Assembly (NCBI GenBank): GCA_016648135.1
Contig: JADDOH010023038.1
Coordinates: 62,001 to 126,000 of the forward strand
Reading direction: 5' to 3'
Source: Agrypnia vestita
Lineage: Eukaryota; Arthropoda; Insecta; Trichoptera; Phryganeidae
Length of the DNA: 64,000 bases
Under the pieces are notes generated by a model. That model was not told the DNA's origin, searched no databases, and saw only the letters and a list, made by a program, of their open reading frames with translations. Positions 1 through 10,700 of the stretch are shown here, in pieces; positions within the stretch are counted from its first letter, which is position 1; each line of letters begins with the position of its first letter. A program made the position numbers and the translations under genes.

Positions 1-1793
1 ATCTTGCAAATTAAACATTGTTACACCTCTACTTGAGTTTATTAGCACTAATCGAGTGTTAGTTACTTGGCCAAATCATTAAATAATTAACTTCCTTTTC
101 CGTGTCCCATCTTTCTTCTTCATCAAATCAATCATCAAATCCTTCTTCACAAGCCTTACACTTCCCCCCCCCCACCTTTCTCTTGAAAATTTTGAAAGTT
201 GTTAATTAAATGTACCTATATTTTCCTATATTTTTTATTTTGAGCCATAAGTAATTTATTCAAGACTTATTGAAACTTAACTAAACTGAAATATGATCTA
301 TTCCTTATATGGAAAAAGTCATGTGTCAGTTATATGGAATGAGTCATGTAGAGCCACAGGATGATTAAGATGCTTATTAAAAAAGAAGTTAAATAAATTG
401 TGTTTAATTTTTCAATTACTTTTAATTATTTTCCAAGATATGATCTACCTATGCATATAGTATGCGTAGCAAATTATTAACACTTTTAGAATAAATATCA
501 AAATATATTTATATAAATATATAACTTCGTTCATTTTATAATCACTCACTGTAGTATACTTATATTGTATAATGTATTAATGTTTTATTTCAATGTATCA
601 TCGTAAACTGTAACTGTTCTAATCACCTTGTCCTAAATGACTATCCATTAGGGTCATTCTGACCTGTCGATAGTCTTTAAATTAAAAAATAAAAAAATAA
701 AAAAAAAATATATTGAAAAACTCATATTATCAAATTTTATTGCCGTATGTCGTTTGCGTACTTCCCAGGTATTGATGCTATATGAAAAATTTATAATAAA
801 AAAAATCAAATATTTCTCATTTTCGTTTAATTTATCTTATTCAAGCGAGACTTGGATATTATTGTAAAATAGATAACACCGTGGAATTCCCGTTAACGTA
901 CAAAACAAATACACTTGCATCCCAATGAATCATCCAGTAGACAGATGTTGCTAAAAACAGATGACATTCTCTCGATCGAACGTGACGGAAGATTTAGCGA
1001 GATAAATTAAAATCTGATTAATATCTTACATCTGATTAATGCAGAAGAATGTACAAATTAAAGAGGACTGAATTATTCTTGTAAAGTAGAACTGGAATCT
1101 GATTCAAAGAGATTAGTAAAATTACAGTTCAGACAGTTTGTCGCTAGTTGCGGTAAGTTTAAATCTTGTATGCTTTTTCGCAACGACTGCACACAGTTTG
1201 CACTCGGCGGTAACGAAAAAAAAATTTTTGTTCGTTTGATGTGTCAGTATTTTTTATTAATTCGCATACGAGGGAAATTAAATTTGAATATGTGTAAGGC
1301 CCAATTCTAGTGTAATTTGATTAGATTGGACGGTGCGTTGTCATGGAGAAATAGCATCTTTTTCCTCGCCAAACGGACAATCTTCTCGTCGATTCAGCGA
1401 ATTGGTGAAGATGTTGGAATTTTATTTAATTCAACGGCTCAATAAATCAGCATTGAACTGTCCCGTGATTGACCTTCCCTTTTTCAAATACTGTTTTTTT
1501 TCAATGGTTGCGAACAAGCACAAACTGCCCTCTTTGTACAGCTATCAAAACAAAACAATTAGATGAATTTGCCTGAAATTTTGAAGGACGTCTTTTGAAA
1601 GATGGCTTTAAACAATGGTATACATAGGTATACAAAGAATAATATATTCATAACAAACTTCAAGATAATGCGTACATATTATTACATTTAATGAATTCTC
1701 ATGTATACTCCTCTCAGCATTTTTAATTCTAAATATACAGAGAAAACACACATAAGAATTAAGAATATACATAAGAACTATTAGCAAAGTTGT
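1..1793. other. AT-rich stretch without recognisable gene
   Basis: I see no domain or transposon signature here. There is a run of ten C (164-173) and an A-rich tract near 684-715 of the sort left by a retrotransposon tail. A 77-codon open frame at 1333-1566 on the plus strand has no recognisable motif and I do not support it as a gene. Confidence 0.6.
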
Positions 1794-2000
1794 AGGAGAA
1801 TCCTGATTCGGAAAATCCCTTCGGAGATATGGAAGAGATCAAAGAGATATTATTCAGCATAGCGGTAGCTCTTCTAAAAGCCCTAACCATCAGTAGGTTC
1901 GTCCTGTATATTGGAATGTAAAACAATCTACGTTGACGCTGTTTTGTGTAAACATCAGGAACATACAATCCAATACTTCGCACAATTTCAAGATTGTATC
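1794..2000 (-). mobile_element. LINE C-terminal fragment (same family as 19650-20140)
   Basis: The block starting AGGAGAATCC and running past TCCTGTATATTGGAATGT aligns by eye with 19790-20000 at roughly 75-80 percent. In the better-preserved second copy the minus strand encodes a peptide containing LFHIPIYRTN and GRATAMLNK, the tail that follows the reverse transcriptase domain in Jockey-like non-LTR elements. Here the frame is shorter and the fragment is truncated on both sides. It is a dead copy. Confidence 0.65.
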
Positions 2001-2440
2001 ATACAGCCTCGAATTTCCCGATCAACCCTTGTACTCCCTGCAGTGAACCCTCCACAAGGCTACACCCTCATGACCCGAGGGCACTCACCGGGCTTGGCCC
2101 TGCTAGGCCTACCAGGTTTGCTTGCGCAATGTCCGATTCAACATCTCGGGCGGATGGAAGCGCCACCTCACGCGGCATTTCCGTGGCTCATTAATCCCGC
2201 GCGCCGCATACCGTGCACTGTCAACATCGCTCCGGCTCTTGGTCTGATTGTCTCAGTGTTTCCATTCTTCTCGGAACGGAACAAAAGCACGTAGCAGGTG
2301 GCCTGGATGGATACACGCCGGCGCAAATAGCCGAGATCAAATATTTGAAGAATCGCCGATCTAGAATTCTGTGCTCCTGGTGCAACGTTGGGAATTTCAG
2401 TATGGAAATGGCCCTGAGAAATACTACAATAATTCGTATA
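2001..2440. other. GC-richer non-repetitive block
   Basis: About 2010-2360 is clearly GC- and CpG-richer than its surroundings, and I find no second copy in the window. Open frames on the plus strand (for example 1911-2294) run through it but start inside the LINE fragment and show no domain. It may be a regulatory block, an unrecognised exon or an older unique segment. Confidence 0.4.
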
Positions 2441-2754
2441 AATATAAATGTATGTCAGCTGCGAGGATTACCACCGTCATCATAAATATTTATTCACGAT
2501 ACCTCATCACGTGTGTGTATATATTTAATGCCCGTCTAGCCGTACTAAATCTTAATCAAGGTTTAACGCTCTCTTGTGATTAACTTATACTAAAAATGAT
2601 CTTCGTTATGGAAGTACATTTTCAAACCGAAAAGTGCGAGAAATTTGAAAAAAATATATATTAAAATCGCTTGTATATATACATCAACACGCTATAAACC
2701 GAAAAATGACGGTTTTTAGCTGCGAATGCCAAATCAATTGCCTAGTATTAATAA

Positions 2755-3046
2755 TAAGAATGAAAAAGTTAAACTATCATTACAGCAACTTATATTGATT
2801 ATGAGAAATTCATTCGCCTCAATAAAACTCAAATAGAATTATATTTTTTTTTGCTAGGTATTATTTATTTTATTCGACTTGTATTAAAGCGAATGAATTT
2901 TTCATTATCGATATAAGTTACTGTAATGATATTTCAATTTTTTGCAAAAAAAAGTCAGAAATATTGAAAAAAAAAGCAAATTTTTATATATCTTCATAAT
3001 TATTGATTGCTTGAACATGGTGGTTGCTTGCTAGCTATGAGACACC
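2755..3046. mobile_element. Foldback mariner-type MITE, eroded
   Basis: A palindromic unit: the left arm near 2765-2845 is the reverse complement of 2865-2955, with CATTACAGCAACTTATA facing TATAAGTTACTGTAATG. The right end, read on the minus strand, begins GGTGTCTCATAGCTAGC and matches the TIR of the copies at 21377 and 14890. The left TIR is not preserved. Internal sequence matches the complete copy at 46061-46440. Confidence 0.7.
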
Positions 3047-3289
3047 ATATATAAGACATTAAATAAATAAATAAATTACGGAATAGTTCACGAAGCAAGC
3101 CAATTTTGTTTATGGCAGTAATGTATTTCACGTTCGGATGAATCAAATTTTACGTGAAAATACGTCGTTAAAAATGAGGTGACGATATACGACCGAAAAG
3201 CCAAGAACTCTACGAACCGAAATGAAATGCAGGTAGGTATTTAAAAAGATTATACAAAGCAAAAGTAAACACGAAACTTGCATACATTT

Positions 3290-3610
3290 TCATCTCGCCA
3301 CAATGAGGAAGTCACACACGACGTGACGCCACCGATGGCTGGATGGTGTCGAAAGCGGGCGACATCTCGCGCCCGAGACAAAAGCGCCAGTGTTTGATTT
3401 CAGCTCCGAATAAACAATGACATTTTTCTTAGACAATAGGTGCCGCACCGCAGTCCGCCTGCTCTCGTTTCCTGCGATCGTTTTCGACAACAAAAAGAAG
3501 AGGAAAACAAACTGGATACCGGCGCATCCGAGAGCCGACCTAACAAAACGCTAAAGAAATTTCGACAACACCAAGAGACGTGCTGGCGACGTGTGCCACT
3601 CTAATCCCAC
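3290..3610. other. GC-richer unique block
   Basis: CpG-containing sequence with no repeat partner in the window. A 67-codon minus-strand frame is open here but has no motif. Function is unknown. Confidence 0.35.
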
Positions 3611-3783
3611 GCGGCGTACAAAACTAAAAGTCAATTTTACAAGCTATAAATGTTGAATAACGCCCGTCTTAAACAATTTAAATTTATTTTATAATAAAAA
3701 ACGTTAATAGGTTCGTATCAATCGGTAAAACTAAAAGCGTAGCAATATTTTAAAAAATTAATATCAAAACAACTAACAAGGTT

Positions 3784-4325
3784 TGAGCTGAGTATTGATA
3801 ATGAGTCTGTGGAACAAGTAACGAGCTTCAGACATTTAGGTGTAGAAATTTGTAGCCATAGCGATCTGTATACTATATGCTGACGTCCGAGAACAAGTTC
3901 ATAAAGCATCCACCCGTGTCTCGAGAATTTGGTCTGGAAAAACAAAAATATGCATACTGAAAGCAATGTATATACATGTGTGCGACCTATTATGGCATAG
4001 GCCGTAGAGACGCGGGCTGACACTGTCAGCACCAAAGGACTCCTCAGAACATCTGAAATGAAAGGGCTGAGATCCATTGCTGGAAAAACTCTACGTGATC
4101 GTGTCCGAAATACAGACATAAAGAAAACCTGCAAAATAGAGGACATAGCACGATGGAGTAAATCCGTATGGAGATTCTGGAGAGATTATACGTAGCCAGA
4201 ATGGACAGTGACAGGCGCGTGCATACAGCAGCGAATGAAATCCTCCCTGGATGACGCCCACCGGGAAGACCACCGAAAAGATCTGGAGGGATAGCTGGAC
4301 CTCGTCATCGCGGGAGGCGTAGTTT
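3784..4325 (+). mobile_element. RTE-like LINE: C-terminal reverse transcriptase remnant
   Basis: The plus strand encodes, with stops and frame changes, the end of a non-LTR polyprotein: SFRHLGVEI (conserved F-x-YLGV-type segment after the palm), then SEMKGLRSIAGKTLRDRVRN, and finally VARMDSDR with a degenerate GRPPKR basic tail. Stops interrupt it near 3880 and 3985 and a frameshift lies near 4195. Related fragments are at 30062-30345, 34540-34870 and 44390-44814. It is 5'-truncated and inactive. Confidence 0.8.
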
Positions 4326-4589
4326 TCTGAATCACAGATCAACAGATCTACTAATAGAACAGAAGTTTCTACAATCTTTCGGATCCTATTACAGGGTTCA
4401 TTGTGTATGCTGTGATATACCTGTCGATTTGTATTTTTTTAAAAGGGACGTTTGAGAATAGGTCGATTACAAGATTCACGGTCGTATTCTGAAATAAGCA
4501 ATATTTCTATTTATGTATCTTGACAGATATTGTATAAAATTGTAATGCCGACAATTATGACGTTTTAAGTTTGACAGGTATGAAATTAA

Positions 4590-4930
4590 CGAATGGGTAT
4601 GCCGCATCAAAGTTTGAATTTTTTTTCAATATTTCTGACTTATTTTTTTGTAAAAGAAAGCGTCGAAGAATCACTACAGTAACATAAATCTATCATTCCC
4701 TTTAATACAAATCAAATGAAATGATAAAAACCTTCCAATTCCAATTGGAAAATATTCCAATTCCAATAGGAAAAACATCCCAATCGGATTTTTGTCATGG
4801 TTTTTATTATAATATTTAACTTCTATACTTCAATGTTTTGCAAAAAATAAGTCAGTAATCTTGAAAAAAAAATGCCAACTTTGATATTGCATATAGTTAT
4901 TGCAAGTCCGTAACTATCGATATTCAGGGT
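4590..4930. mobile_element. Mariner-type foldback MITE, internal part
   Basis: It contains TTTCAATATTTCTGACTTAT on the left and its complement (AATAAGTCAGTAATCTTG) on the right, the internal palindrome of the family complete at 46061-46440. The centre has a local duplication of CCAATTCCAAT. The outer TIRs are too eroded to place; the right flank still reads AACTATCGATATTCAGGG. Confidence 0.6.
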
Positions 4931-4934
4931 CATG

Positions 4935-5190
4935 GCTGCTTTAACATTTCCGACTCACAATCAAGGCAGGAATCAAGGGAGGAGATGCAGCGCGCGGACC
5001 CGGGCAGAGCGGGCGCCGCGGGCGTGCAAGAGTGCATTTTCGGTAAAACACGTGCAGTCCGAGGAATCGGCGCCCGTTTCCGCACAACGCGCCCGTCTGG
5101 GACCGCCGCCGAGGAGCGCGATCCCGCCGCGTCAGCCCGACCGGCGGATGTGGCGCATCTCAATGACCGCTCGGCAATTTGACGAATGCA
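4935..5190. other. CpG-rich island
   Basis: Strongly GC/CpG-rich sequence between two repeat blocks, with long open frames on both strands (for example 4932-5312 plus, 4930-5208 minus). Frames overlapping on both strands are expected from high GC, so I do not call a gene. Confidence 0.45.
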
Positions 5191-5302
5191 TTTTTTTTTG
5201 CCGATCAAAGGTATTCTTCACTTCCACTGCACCAGCCACTTCCCGGGCGATTTTTTCCAAATTTTCGATTAAAAAAAATCAATTTTTTCTTTTCATCAAT
5301 TG

Positions 5303-5720
5303 TAGGGCATAAAAGTAAAGGCGGCAATATCCAAAAAATTACAAAGAAATCTAATTTTCACACGAAGAAAACACATTGTGGTGAGACATAATATATTTAA
5401 ATAAAATAACTCTTTGTTTAACACCAGTTTATTGAGTTTTAACCAATTAGTTTCGACTCACAGCTGTGAGGCTCAAATGTGAGTCGAAACCGGTTTGTTT
5501 AAAACTGTGGGGTAAAACAAAGATTAATTTTATTAAGAGGTATTTAAAAAATATTTTGAGTGCACTCACCAAGGAATACTAATTTAAAATATTTCTACTC
5601 AATTATAGATATTATGAATCTATATCCCTTCCAAAATCATGCTCCCTATAAATTTATAGGCTATTTTAAAGTCTATTATAAAGTCCCGAATCCTCGATAA
5701 TTGTATTAATTTTTATTTTA
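5303..5720. mobile_element. Palindromic MITE family C, interrupted
   Basis: It starts with GGGCATAAAAGTAAAGGCGG, the left end shared with 12972, 24001 and 38130. From 5546 it continues with the family C interior (CTTCCAAAATCATGCTCC, TATAAATTTATAGGC). The right terminal repeat seen at 13180-13205 is missing. A foldback unit (5341-5545) splits it. Confidence 0.7.
5341..5545. repeat. Foldback unit nested in MITE family C
   Basis: Arms at about 5411-5462 and 5477-5523 are imperfect inverted repeats: CTTTGTTTAACACCAGTTT pairs with the complement of AACTGTGGGGTAAAACAAAG, and TTTCGACTCACA with TGTGAGTCGAAA. The centre has a small palindrome (CTCACAGCTGTGAG). Comparison with the uninterrupted copy at 13 kb shows it is an insertion. 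No coding content. Confidence 0.6.
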
Positions 5721-5743
5721 TTTTAAACCGTATGTTTTTCCGA

Positions 5744-5789
5744 GACACTATTCTCGACGTTTCGTTGAAATCTTATTCTACATCATCAG
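5744..5789 (-). ncRNA. Hammerhead-ribozyme-like motif, PLE left arm
   Basis: On the minus strand: CTGATGA, one extra base, a hairpin GTAGAA-TAAGAT-TTCAAC (one mismatch), then GAAAC, a loop, and GTC. This has the order of a hammerhead core (CUGAUGA / stem II / GAAA / stem III / NUH cleavage triplet) with the very short stem III (AC:GU) described for PLE ribozymes. I could not see a convincing stem I, so activity is not claimed. Confidence 0.45.
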
Positions 5790-6262
5790 GAGGACGACTT
5801 TTACCCGCGGAGGTAGAGGACGGACTGATTACTACTTTCGAGGGCGTAAATTATATCCAACTCCAATATATCGGCAATCTACGAACATCCATGCCAATGG
5901 AATCTCTGTCACTTCATCAGATTTGACAAAATAAAAATCTTATCAACAGAACCACACCTTATACCCAGATTAGTGAGGGAGTCCATTGAAATATACAAAC
6001 ATCCCAATTTCAATAGAGATGACAGTTACACACTATCAAGTATTTGGCGCCCTGTTCTTACGACATTGATTCAACACTTGAGAGACGTCGCAGTAAAATC
6101 CGCCGACGTAACTAGTACATATTACATAGTAGTAGTAGTATATTGCACACTGGCGACCTCTATTGTAAAGAAGTGAACACTCCACAACAAAGTGCATACA
6201 ATTTACGCCCTCGAAAGCAGTAATCAATCCGCCCTCTACCTCCGCGGGTAAAGGTCTTCCTC

Positions 6263-6308
6263 CTGATGACGTTGAATAAGATTTCAAGGAAACGTCGAGA
6301 ATAGTGTC
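6263..6308 (+). ncRNA. Hammerhead-ribozyme-like motif, PLE right arm
   Basis: Plus strand: CTGATGA, C, hairpin GTTGAA-TAAGAT-TTCAAG, GAAAC, loop, GTC at 6306-6308. It has the same length (46 nt) as the left-arm copy in the opposite orientation. Where the arms differ, the consensus stem (GTTGAA/TTCAAC) would be a perfect 6 bp. Stem I was not resolved. Confidence 0.45.
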
Positions 6309-6389
6309 TCGGAAAAACACACGGTTCGTATAAAATATCCGCAACCAGTTACAGTTAATTATGTCTAACGACCGTAATAACAACCTTAA

Positions 6390-7015
6390 CTTTTTAAAAA
6401 GCTGACTTGTCTAGGAATGTTTCCCTCGATTCCCTGATTAAATCGTTTTCTAGAGAGCTCGAAAATCGGAGATAAAACGTACCGTTGAAGGCAATCAACA
6501 GTCCGTTCTTCGAAGCCGCCGCGGTGCACACATCTACGATTGACCACCGCACCGCAGAACAGCATTGCGCATCTCGGCCGTCGAGCGCGGTGAGCAAACA
6601 CAAACGCCAATCAAGAACAGAGCAGAAAGGGCGCCAAACCGTAAAACAATCGAGGCGCGAAACAATGGCTCGCGATAAACAGGCGAACAGAGAGACGCGC
6701 CGGTGGATGGCGATTATCGGGGGATAATGGACGACAAGCGCGAGCGGCGGGCGCCCGCTCTCGGGCTGTTTGTCAATGCTGGGGCGCATTGTCTCGTCAC
6801 GGTTAGTTTGCCCCGGGGGACCAGCACGCGAAAACGCTCCTCGGATAATGTATTGCGCGCGCGCGGTCTCGGCTTGTTTCTTCATCACAATTCGCCACTT
6901 TTTCTCCGCGGCGCTTGTCGACAGTCGAAACTGCTTCGGTGTCGATGCGTGATCTCACGCGTGTGGCAGCCAAATTGGCTACAATGGAGTCGTCTAACCC
7001 GAGCTCTTTTGTAAT
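6390..7015. other. Large CpG-rich unique island
   Basis: About 600 bp of GC/CpG-rich sequence without repeat partners. It holds several open frames on both strands (longest 164 codons on the minus strand, 6394-6888), none with a domain, and all broken in other frames. SOX-like AACAATGG and GATA-like GGGATAATGG words occur near 6660-6730. I favour regulatory DNA or an unspliced first exon over a protein gene. Confidence 0.45.
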
Positions 7016-7109
7016 GCAATGTGAAGTTGATAGCTAGCCGTGCAATGACTAACACGGTTCAACAGAGAAATTTAAAGACTTAATATTTCAGTAAAAACAA
7101 TCAATATAT

Positions 7110-7745
7110 ATAAGTATATCTTCTTCTTCATGTGCCCTGTCGGGTCCCCTCGACGTCGGCGATCATCTGGGAAAAAGTTTCCCTATCCAGGGCAGTGCGG
7201 AAAAGCTCCTTCCACGCTTCTTATCCCGGTCCACTCTCGGATGTTTCGAAGCCAGGAATGCCACCTCCTTCCGACCCCTCTGCAACCCTCAATCTTCCCC
7301 TTCATGACGAGTTGAAGAATGGAATACTTTTCGCCTCTCATAATATGATCAAAGTATGAAATTTTACGGATCTTTACTGTGTTGAGTAACTGTCTGTTTA
7401 TCTTTATTTGCTCTACATAAAACTTGAATATTACTAGTCATGTCAGTCCAAGATATCCTTAACACGCCTCTAGGCGTTCGAAATGTGGATACATCGTAAA
7501 ATCGTATTCACTTTCAGCGTTCATGCTTCAACACCGTAAAGTAGAACTGACCATACATAGCATTTGGTCAACCTCTGTCTGGGCTTCAAGTTTAAGTCGT
7601 CATTACAGAGTAGACTTTTCATCTTATTAAAAGATGCACGGGATGTCTCTATTCTGCATTTGATCCCGGTATCAGTATATAAGTAAGTTATAATTATAAA
7701 CTTTGCCTGTCTCAACACAGAGCCCTCTAGTGAGACAGGCATAGT
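7110..7745 (-). mobile_element. RTE-like LINE 3' end
   Basis: The minus strand from 7742 encodes GIKCRIETSRASFNKMKSLL and LTKCYVWSVLLYGVEA, the well-conserved post-palm segment of non-LTR reverse transcriptases. Further down it decays through ISYFDHI-like and MRGEK-like segments and a W-x-G region, and it ends with GAAGAAGAAG at about 7120. There are several frameshifts and stops. Pieces of the same or a sister family are at 31336-31965, 36180-36260 and 48835-49215. Confidence 0.8.
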
Positions 7746-9018
7746 AAAATTAAACCTTATTAAATGTATATAAGTAAAGCAATTATATAAATAAATAAAT
7801 ATTTTTACTAATCTTTAAGATGTATGTATGAGTATGTATTCAGAAAATAGTAGTCGAAATTCAAATAAACCAAGAATTCAAGAAAAGTCAATCTTGCAAA
7901 AAATAATTTATTTTGAATTCAATCCGATAATAAATTGATACGTTGAACTTCGGATGAGGTAAAAATACTAATTTTCAGACGACAAAAAGAGATCTCACAG
8001 TAATTTAAAACTGAAACATACAATGCATATAACAATGTAAAATAAACCTCCGAATCAGACACGAATTAATAATTGATTGATAGATTTGGCGTTAGCATTG
8101 TATTAAACACAAAATTATTAATATTAATGATTAATGCTTCTCCTGCCGATGACAGATCTGTTACTCTCGAAACTTGAATGGTAAAATATATAACTACATA
8201 TTATTAAACTCACGTAGAGTTAACATGGTTAATGTTTTTCACCCAATTTAATGACAATCACGAATTAATGTTTGCCTATTTTTTGCAACGATCCGCTTGG
8301 AGAGAGGGAGATCAAAAAACTAGATTGCCTATGTGAGGAGTACGGCAATAGAGGAGAAACTTGTGCGTATAAAAACTTAATTAAAGTGGCTTGGACACGA
8401 CTTGCCAGAATACAAGATGAACGATCACCATAGAATGTATTATTTGGTTTGAAAATATACTCAAAAGAAATACGATCCCAGCAGTAACCTGGAGAAAGCA
8501 GAGAAAAACGGAATGTTTAACTTTAAGTTTAATAGATTAGGTAATGACATGCCCGAGCCTACAAGGATATCGGAGTGAAAACGATGGTGATGAAGAATAT
8601 GAAGCATCCACTTTCCCTCGTTACCTGAAGTTAGTCATTCAGTAGGTCGTGCAAAGGAACAAGACCACACTCGGTCCACGTACGCAACAATGTCTAATTA
8701 GATACAATCCAAGTACCATAAAATACCTTCACAAGATACCCGAAGAGACAGCAGATAACGACAATCGATCGGACAAGATGGCGAGAGATTCGAGACGGCC
8801 GCGCTGGAGTGGATAACAAACACAGATAATATTAATACAGAACTATCAATTGATTTATCTTACACACGGCCAGTGGCGTGTCGCGGAATCCGGGCGTTAA
8901 TTAAATGGTCAAAATGTAATTTTTATATCTCGATTGGAAGATTCGATGATTTCGGTGGTATTTTATTAAGAGCTTACACTACCCTGATATGTTTAATTTT
9001 GGGTAGAAATTATGTGAT
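7746..9018. other. AT-rich stretch with a possible LINE scrap
   Basis: Mostly featureless. At about 8340-8620 the plus strand has words resembling a LINE tail (KWLGHDLPEYK-like), but stops are too frequent for a firm call. No other gene or repeat was seen. Confidence 0.4.
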
Positions 9019-9341
9019 TTTTACTCGCTTTCTTTTAACTCGTAGCGTCTGCGGTTTGCTGTCTGTCGGAAAAACTTTGGATCGATTTTAACCCTTTTCC
9101 CGTGATCTAATCGAGCTGAAATTTTGCAGGCAGACTCGTGGCGACGATAAAAATGATCTAATAAATTTTCGTTTAATTTTTTTTAATAATTGTAGTATAA
9201 TTTTTGATTTTTAGAAATTTTAATGGTTTTTTCAAATTGGAATCGGTACAAATGAGTAATGATCCCGACGCGTGCAGTAGTCAAGAAACCCGATTCAACG
9301 AGAAAGGGAGTATAATGAAAACTTGGTTTTTATGGGTTAGT
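9019..9341 (+). repeat. Interspersed repeat family A, copy 1
   Basis: Starts TTTTACTCGCTTTC and ends TTGGTTTTTATGGGTTAG. It shares with five other copies the core CTTTGGATCGATTTTAACCC, CCGTGATCTAATCGAGCTGA and GATGATCTAA-type segments. Inverted ACTCCCTTTC / GAAAGGGAGT motifs lie near both ends. I do not recognise the superfamily. No coding potential and no clear target duplication. Confidence 0.75.
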
Positions 9342-9994
9342 TTTTATTTATAATGAGGTGATTAATGCCATTTATGGAAACGTAACTGGAAATTTTTTAA
9401 AAATAAATAAAAATGGCCGCGTCGTGTTCATTCCTCCGCCGTGACTGAGATGTAACTTTCCCGGTGCACGTTAGTGTACTTAAGAAATGAAATGCCTTTA
9501 ATGTGGCATATTCGATTTGGAAAAAAACGTTTTCAATAAAATAATATTTTAAAATGTACCACATGAAGTGTCATTAATTAAAAGCCTCTTTTTAAAAATT
9601 ACTCAATTTTTACCTCAGAAACCCTCTAAAAAATTTCATGTTCGCACGATGTGCGTGCATTTCGTTGCATAACTAAAATAACAAGCCTAAAGTGTAACGA
9701 TAACATGCATTTGATGACGTCTAGGATGTTCAAATAAGAATGGAAGAGAGTCGGTACTTGAAGCATTTGTGATGTGGATTTACAGAATTTACAAAATTAG
9801 CTAGATCGACAGCATTAAAAATTAAGATATGATGATCTGGATGCGAAAGGCAAAAGAAATGCTTAAAACAATGAAAATCCTCGCGTCGTCCTTTAGTCTT
9901 AAATTGAGTATTAATAATATTACTGACGTATAAGTATAAGTTGAGATGGTGGGTTAGCATCGAAAACCTTTTAATCGTTATCCATAAATAGTGA
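9342..9994. other. AT-rich stretch, nothing recognised
   Basis: A 76-codon minus-strand frame (9730-9960) has no motif. No repeat partner was noticed. Confidence 0.4.
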
Positions 9995-10200
9995 TTTTTT
10001 AAAATATTTTGGACATATCACGAGACATCCAGAGAGGTGCTGATCGTGCATCTCCTCGTTCCAGGCAAAATCGCAAAAACAGGTCCTGGAAGACAAAGCA
10101 TCCTGGGTGAAAGACCCAAGGGAATTATTTGGAGCTGATGCTAGCAAGGTTATGATCGCTAATGGCCGATAACCGGACAAGAATTAGAAGAAGAAGAGAC
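9995..10200 (+). mobile_element. LINE 3' end with GAAGAAGAAG tail
   Basis: The plus strand reads KYFGHITRHPERC, then a degenerate linker, then KVMIANGR, the C-terminal tail pattern (W/YFGHI ... ANVR) of insect non-LTR elements. It ends at AGAAGAAGAAGAG (about 10186-10199), the usual simple tail. It is 5'-truncated with stops in frame. Confidence 0.65.
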
Positions 10201-10700
10201 TGTGACGTTAGACATACATGTTTTTGACACCGTTAATGCTTCATCTCATTTGCGGGAAGCGGTCGCCCTTCGCCGTGGCGGCTCAACCCCGAGGCGACGT
10301 CGCCCAATTAACCAAGATGAAGAGAGAAGACGAAGTGCTCTGTCCAGCTATGCTCGGCGGATCCGGACAATAAAACGAGAAACTCGGAGCGGGCAGTAAA
10401 ACTGAAATTAAATCACCCCATTCAGAGATCAGCTCGTTACGACGGCGTCGTTTCCATTTTAGAAAGTGCGCGCGGGCAGTGTCTTGAGTAATGAGACCAC
10501 TGCTGCCGATTATACGCGCCGTCGTCAATGTGAAATTTCGGATAGGGTTCTCGAATACCGCATTCGGTCGGGGGCTGGTTTAAAACACCGCTCCCAGACA
10601 ACATTCGCTCTAAAATTTGGCAGAGAGAGGTATTCCGGATGTCGATACAACAATCAGCCGTATTGTCATAACCGACGCAGTTTCATTATGGACCTGGGGG
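10201..10700. other. CpG-rich unique island
   Basis: GC-richer, non-repetitive sequence with short frames on both strands and no domain. It contains homeodomain-like CAATTA and several CG-rich words. Possible regulatory block. Confidence 0.35.

Larger units (their letters stand above)
5728..6324 (+). mobile_element. Penelope-like element remnant with inverted arms
   Basis: The plus-strand frame around 5945-6060 reads EPHLIPRLVRESIEIYKH, NFNRDD and LSSIWRPVL, the extreme C-terminus of Penelope-like polyproteins after the GIY-YIG endonuclease. It is flanked by inverted arms of about 125 bp (5728-5852 and 6200-6324, about 90 percent identical). Such inverted pieces of the pseudo-LTR are typical of PLE integrations. 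The reverse transcriptase and catalytic GIY-YIG parts are missing. Each arm carries a hammerhead-like motif, listed separately. Confidence 0.75.

Noticed and set aside
3718..4342. Minus-strand frames of 142 and 83 codons
   Set aside because: Antisense to the plus-strand LINE remnant, where the RT tail is readable.
6394..6888. 164-codon minus-strand frame
   Set aside because: Composition-driven openness in GC-rich DNA. Competing frames exist on the other strand and no family is recognisable.
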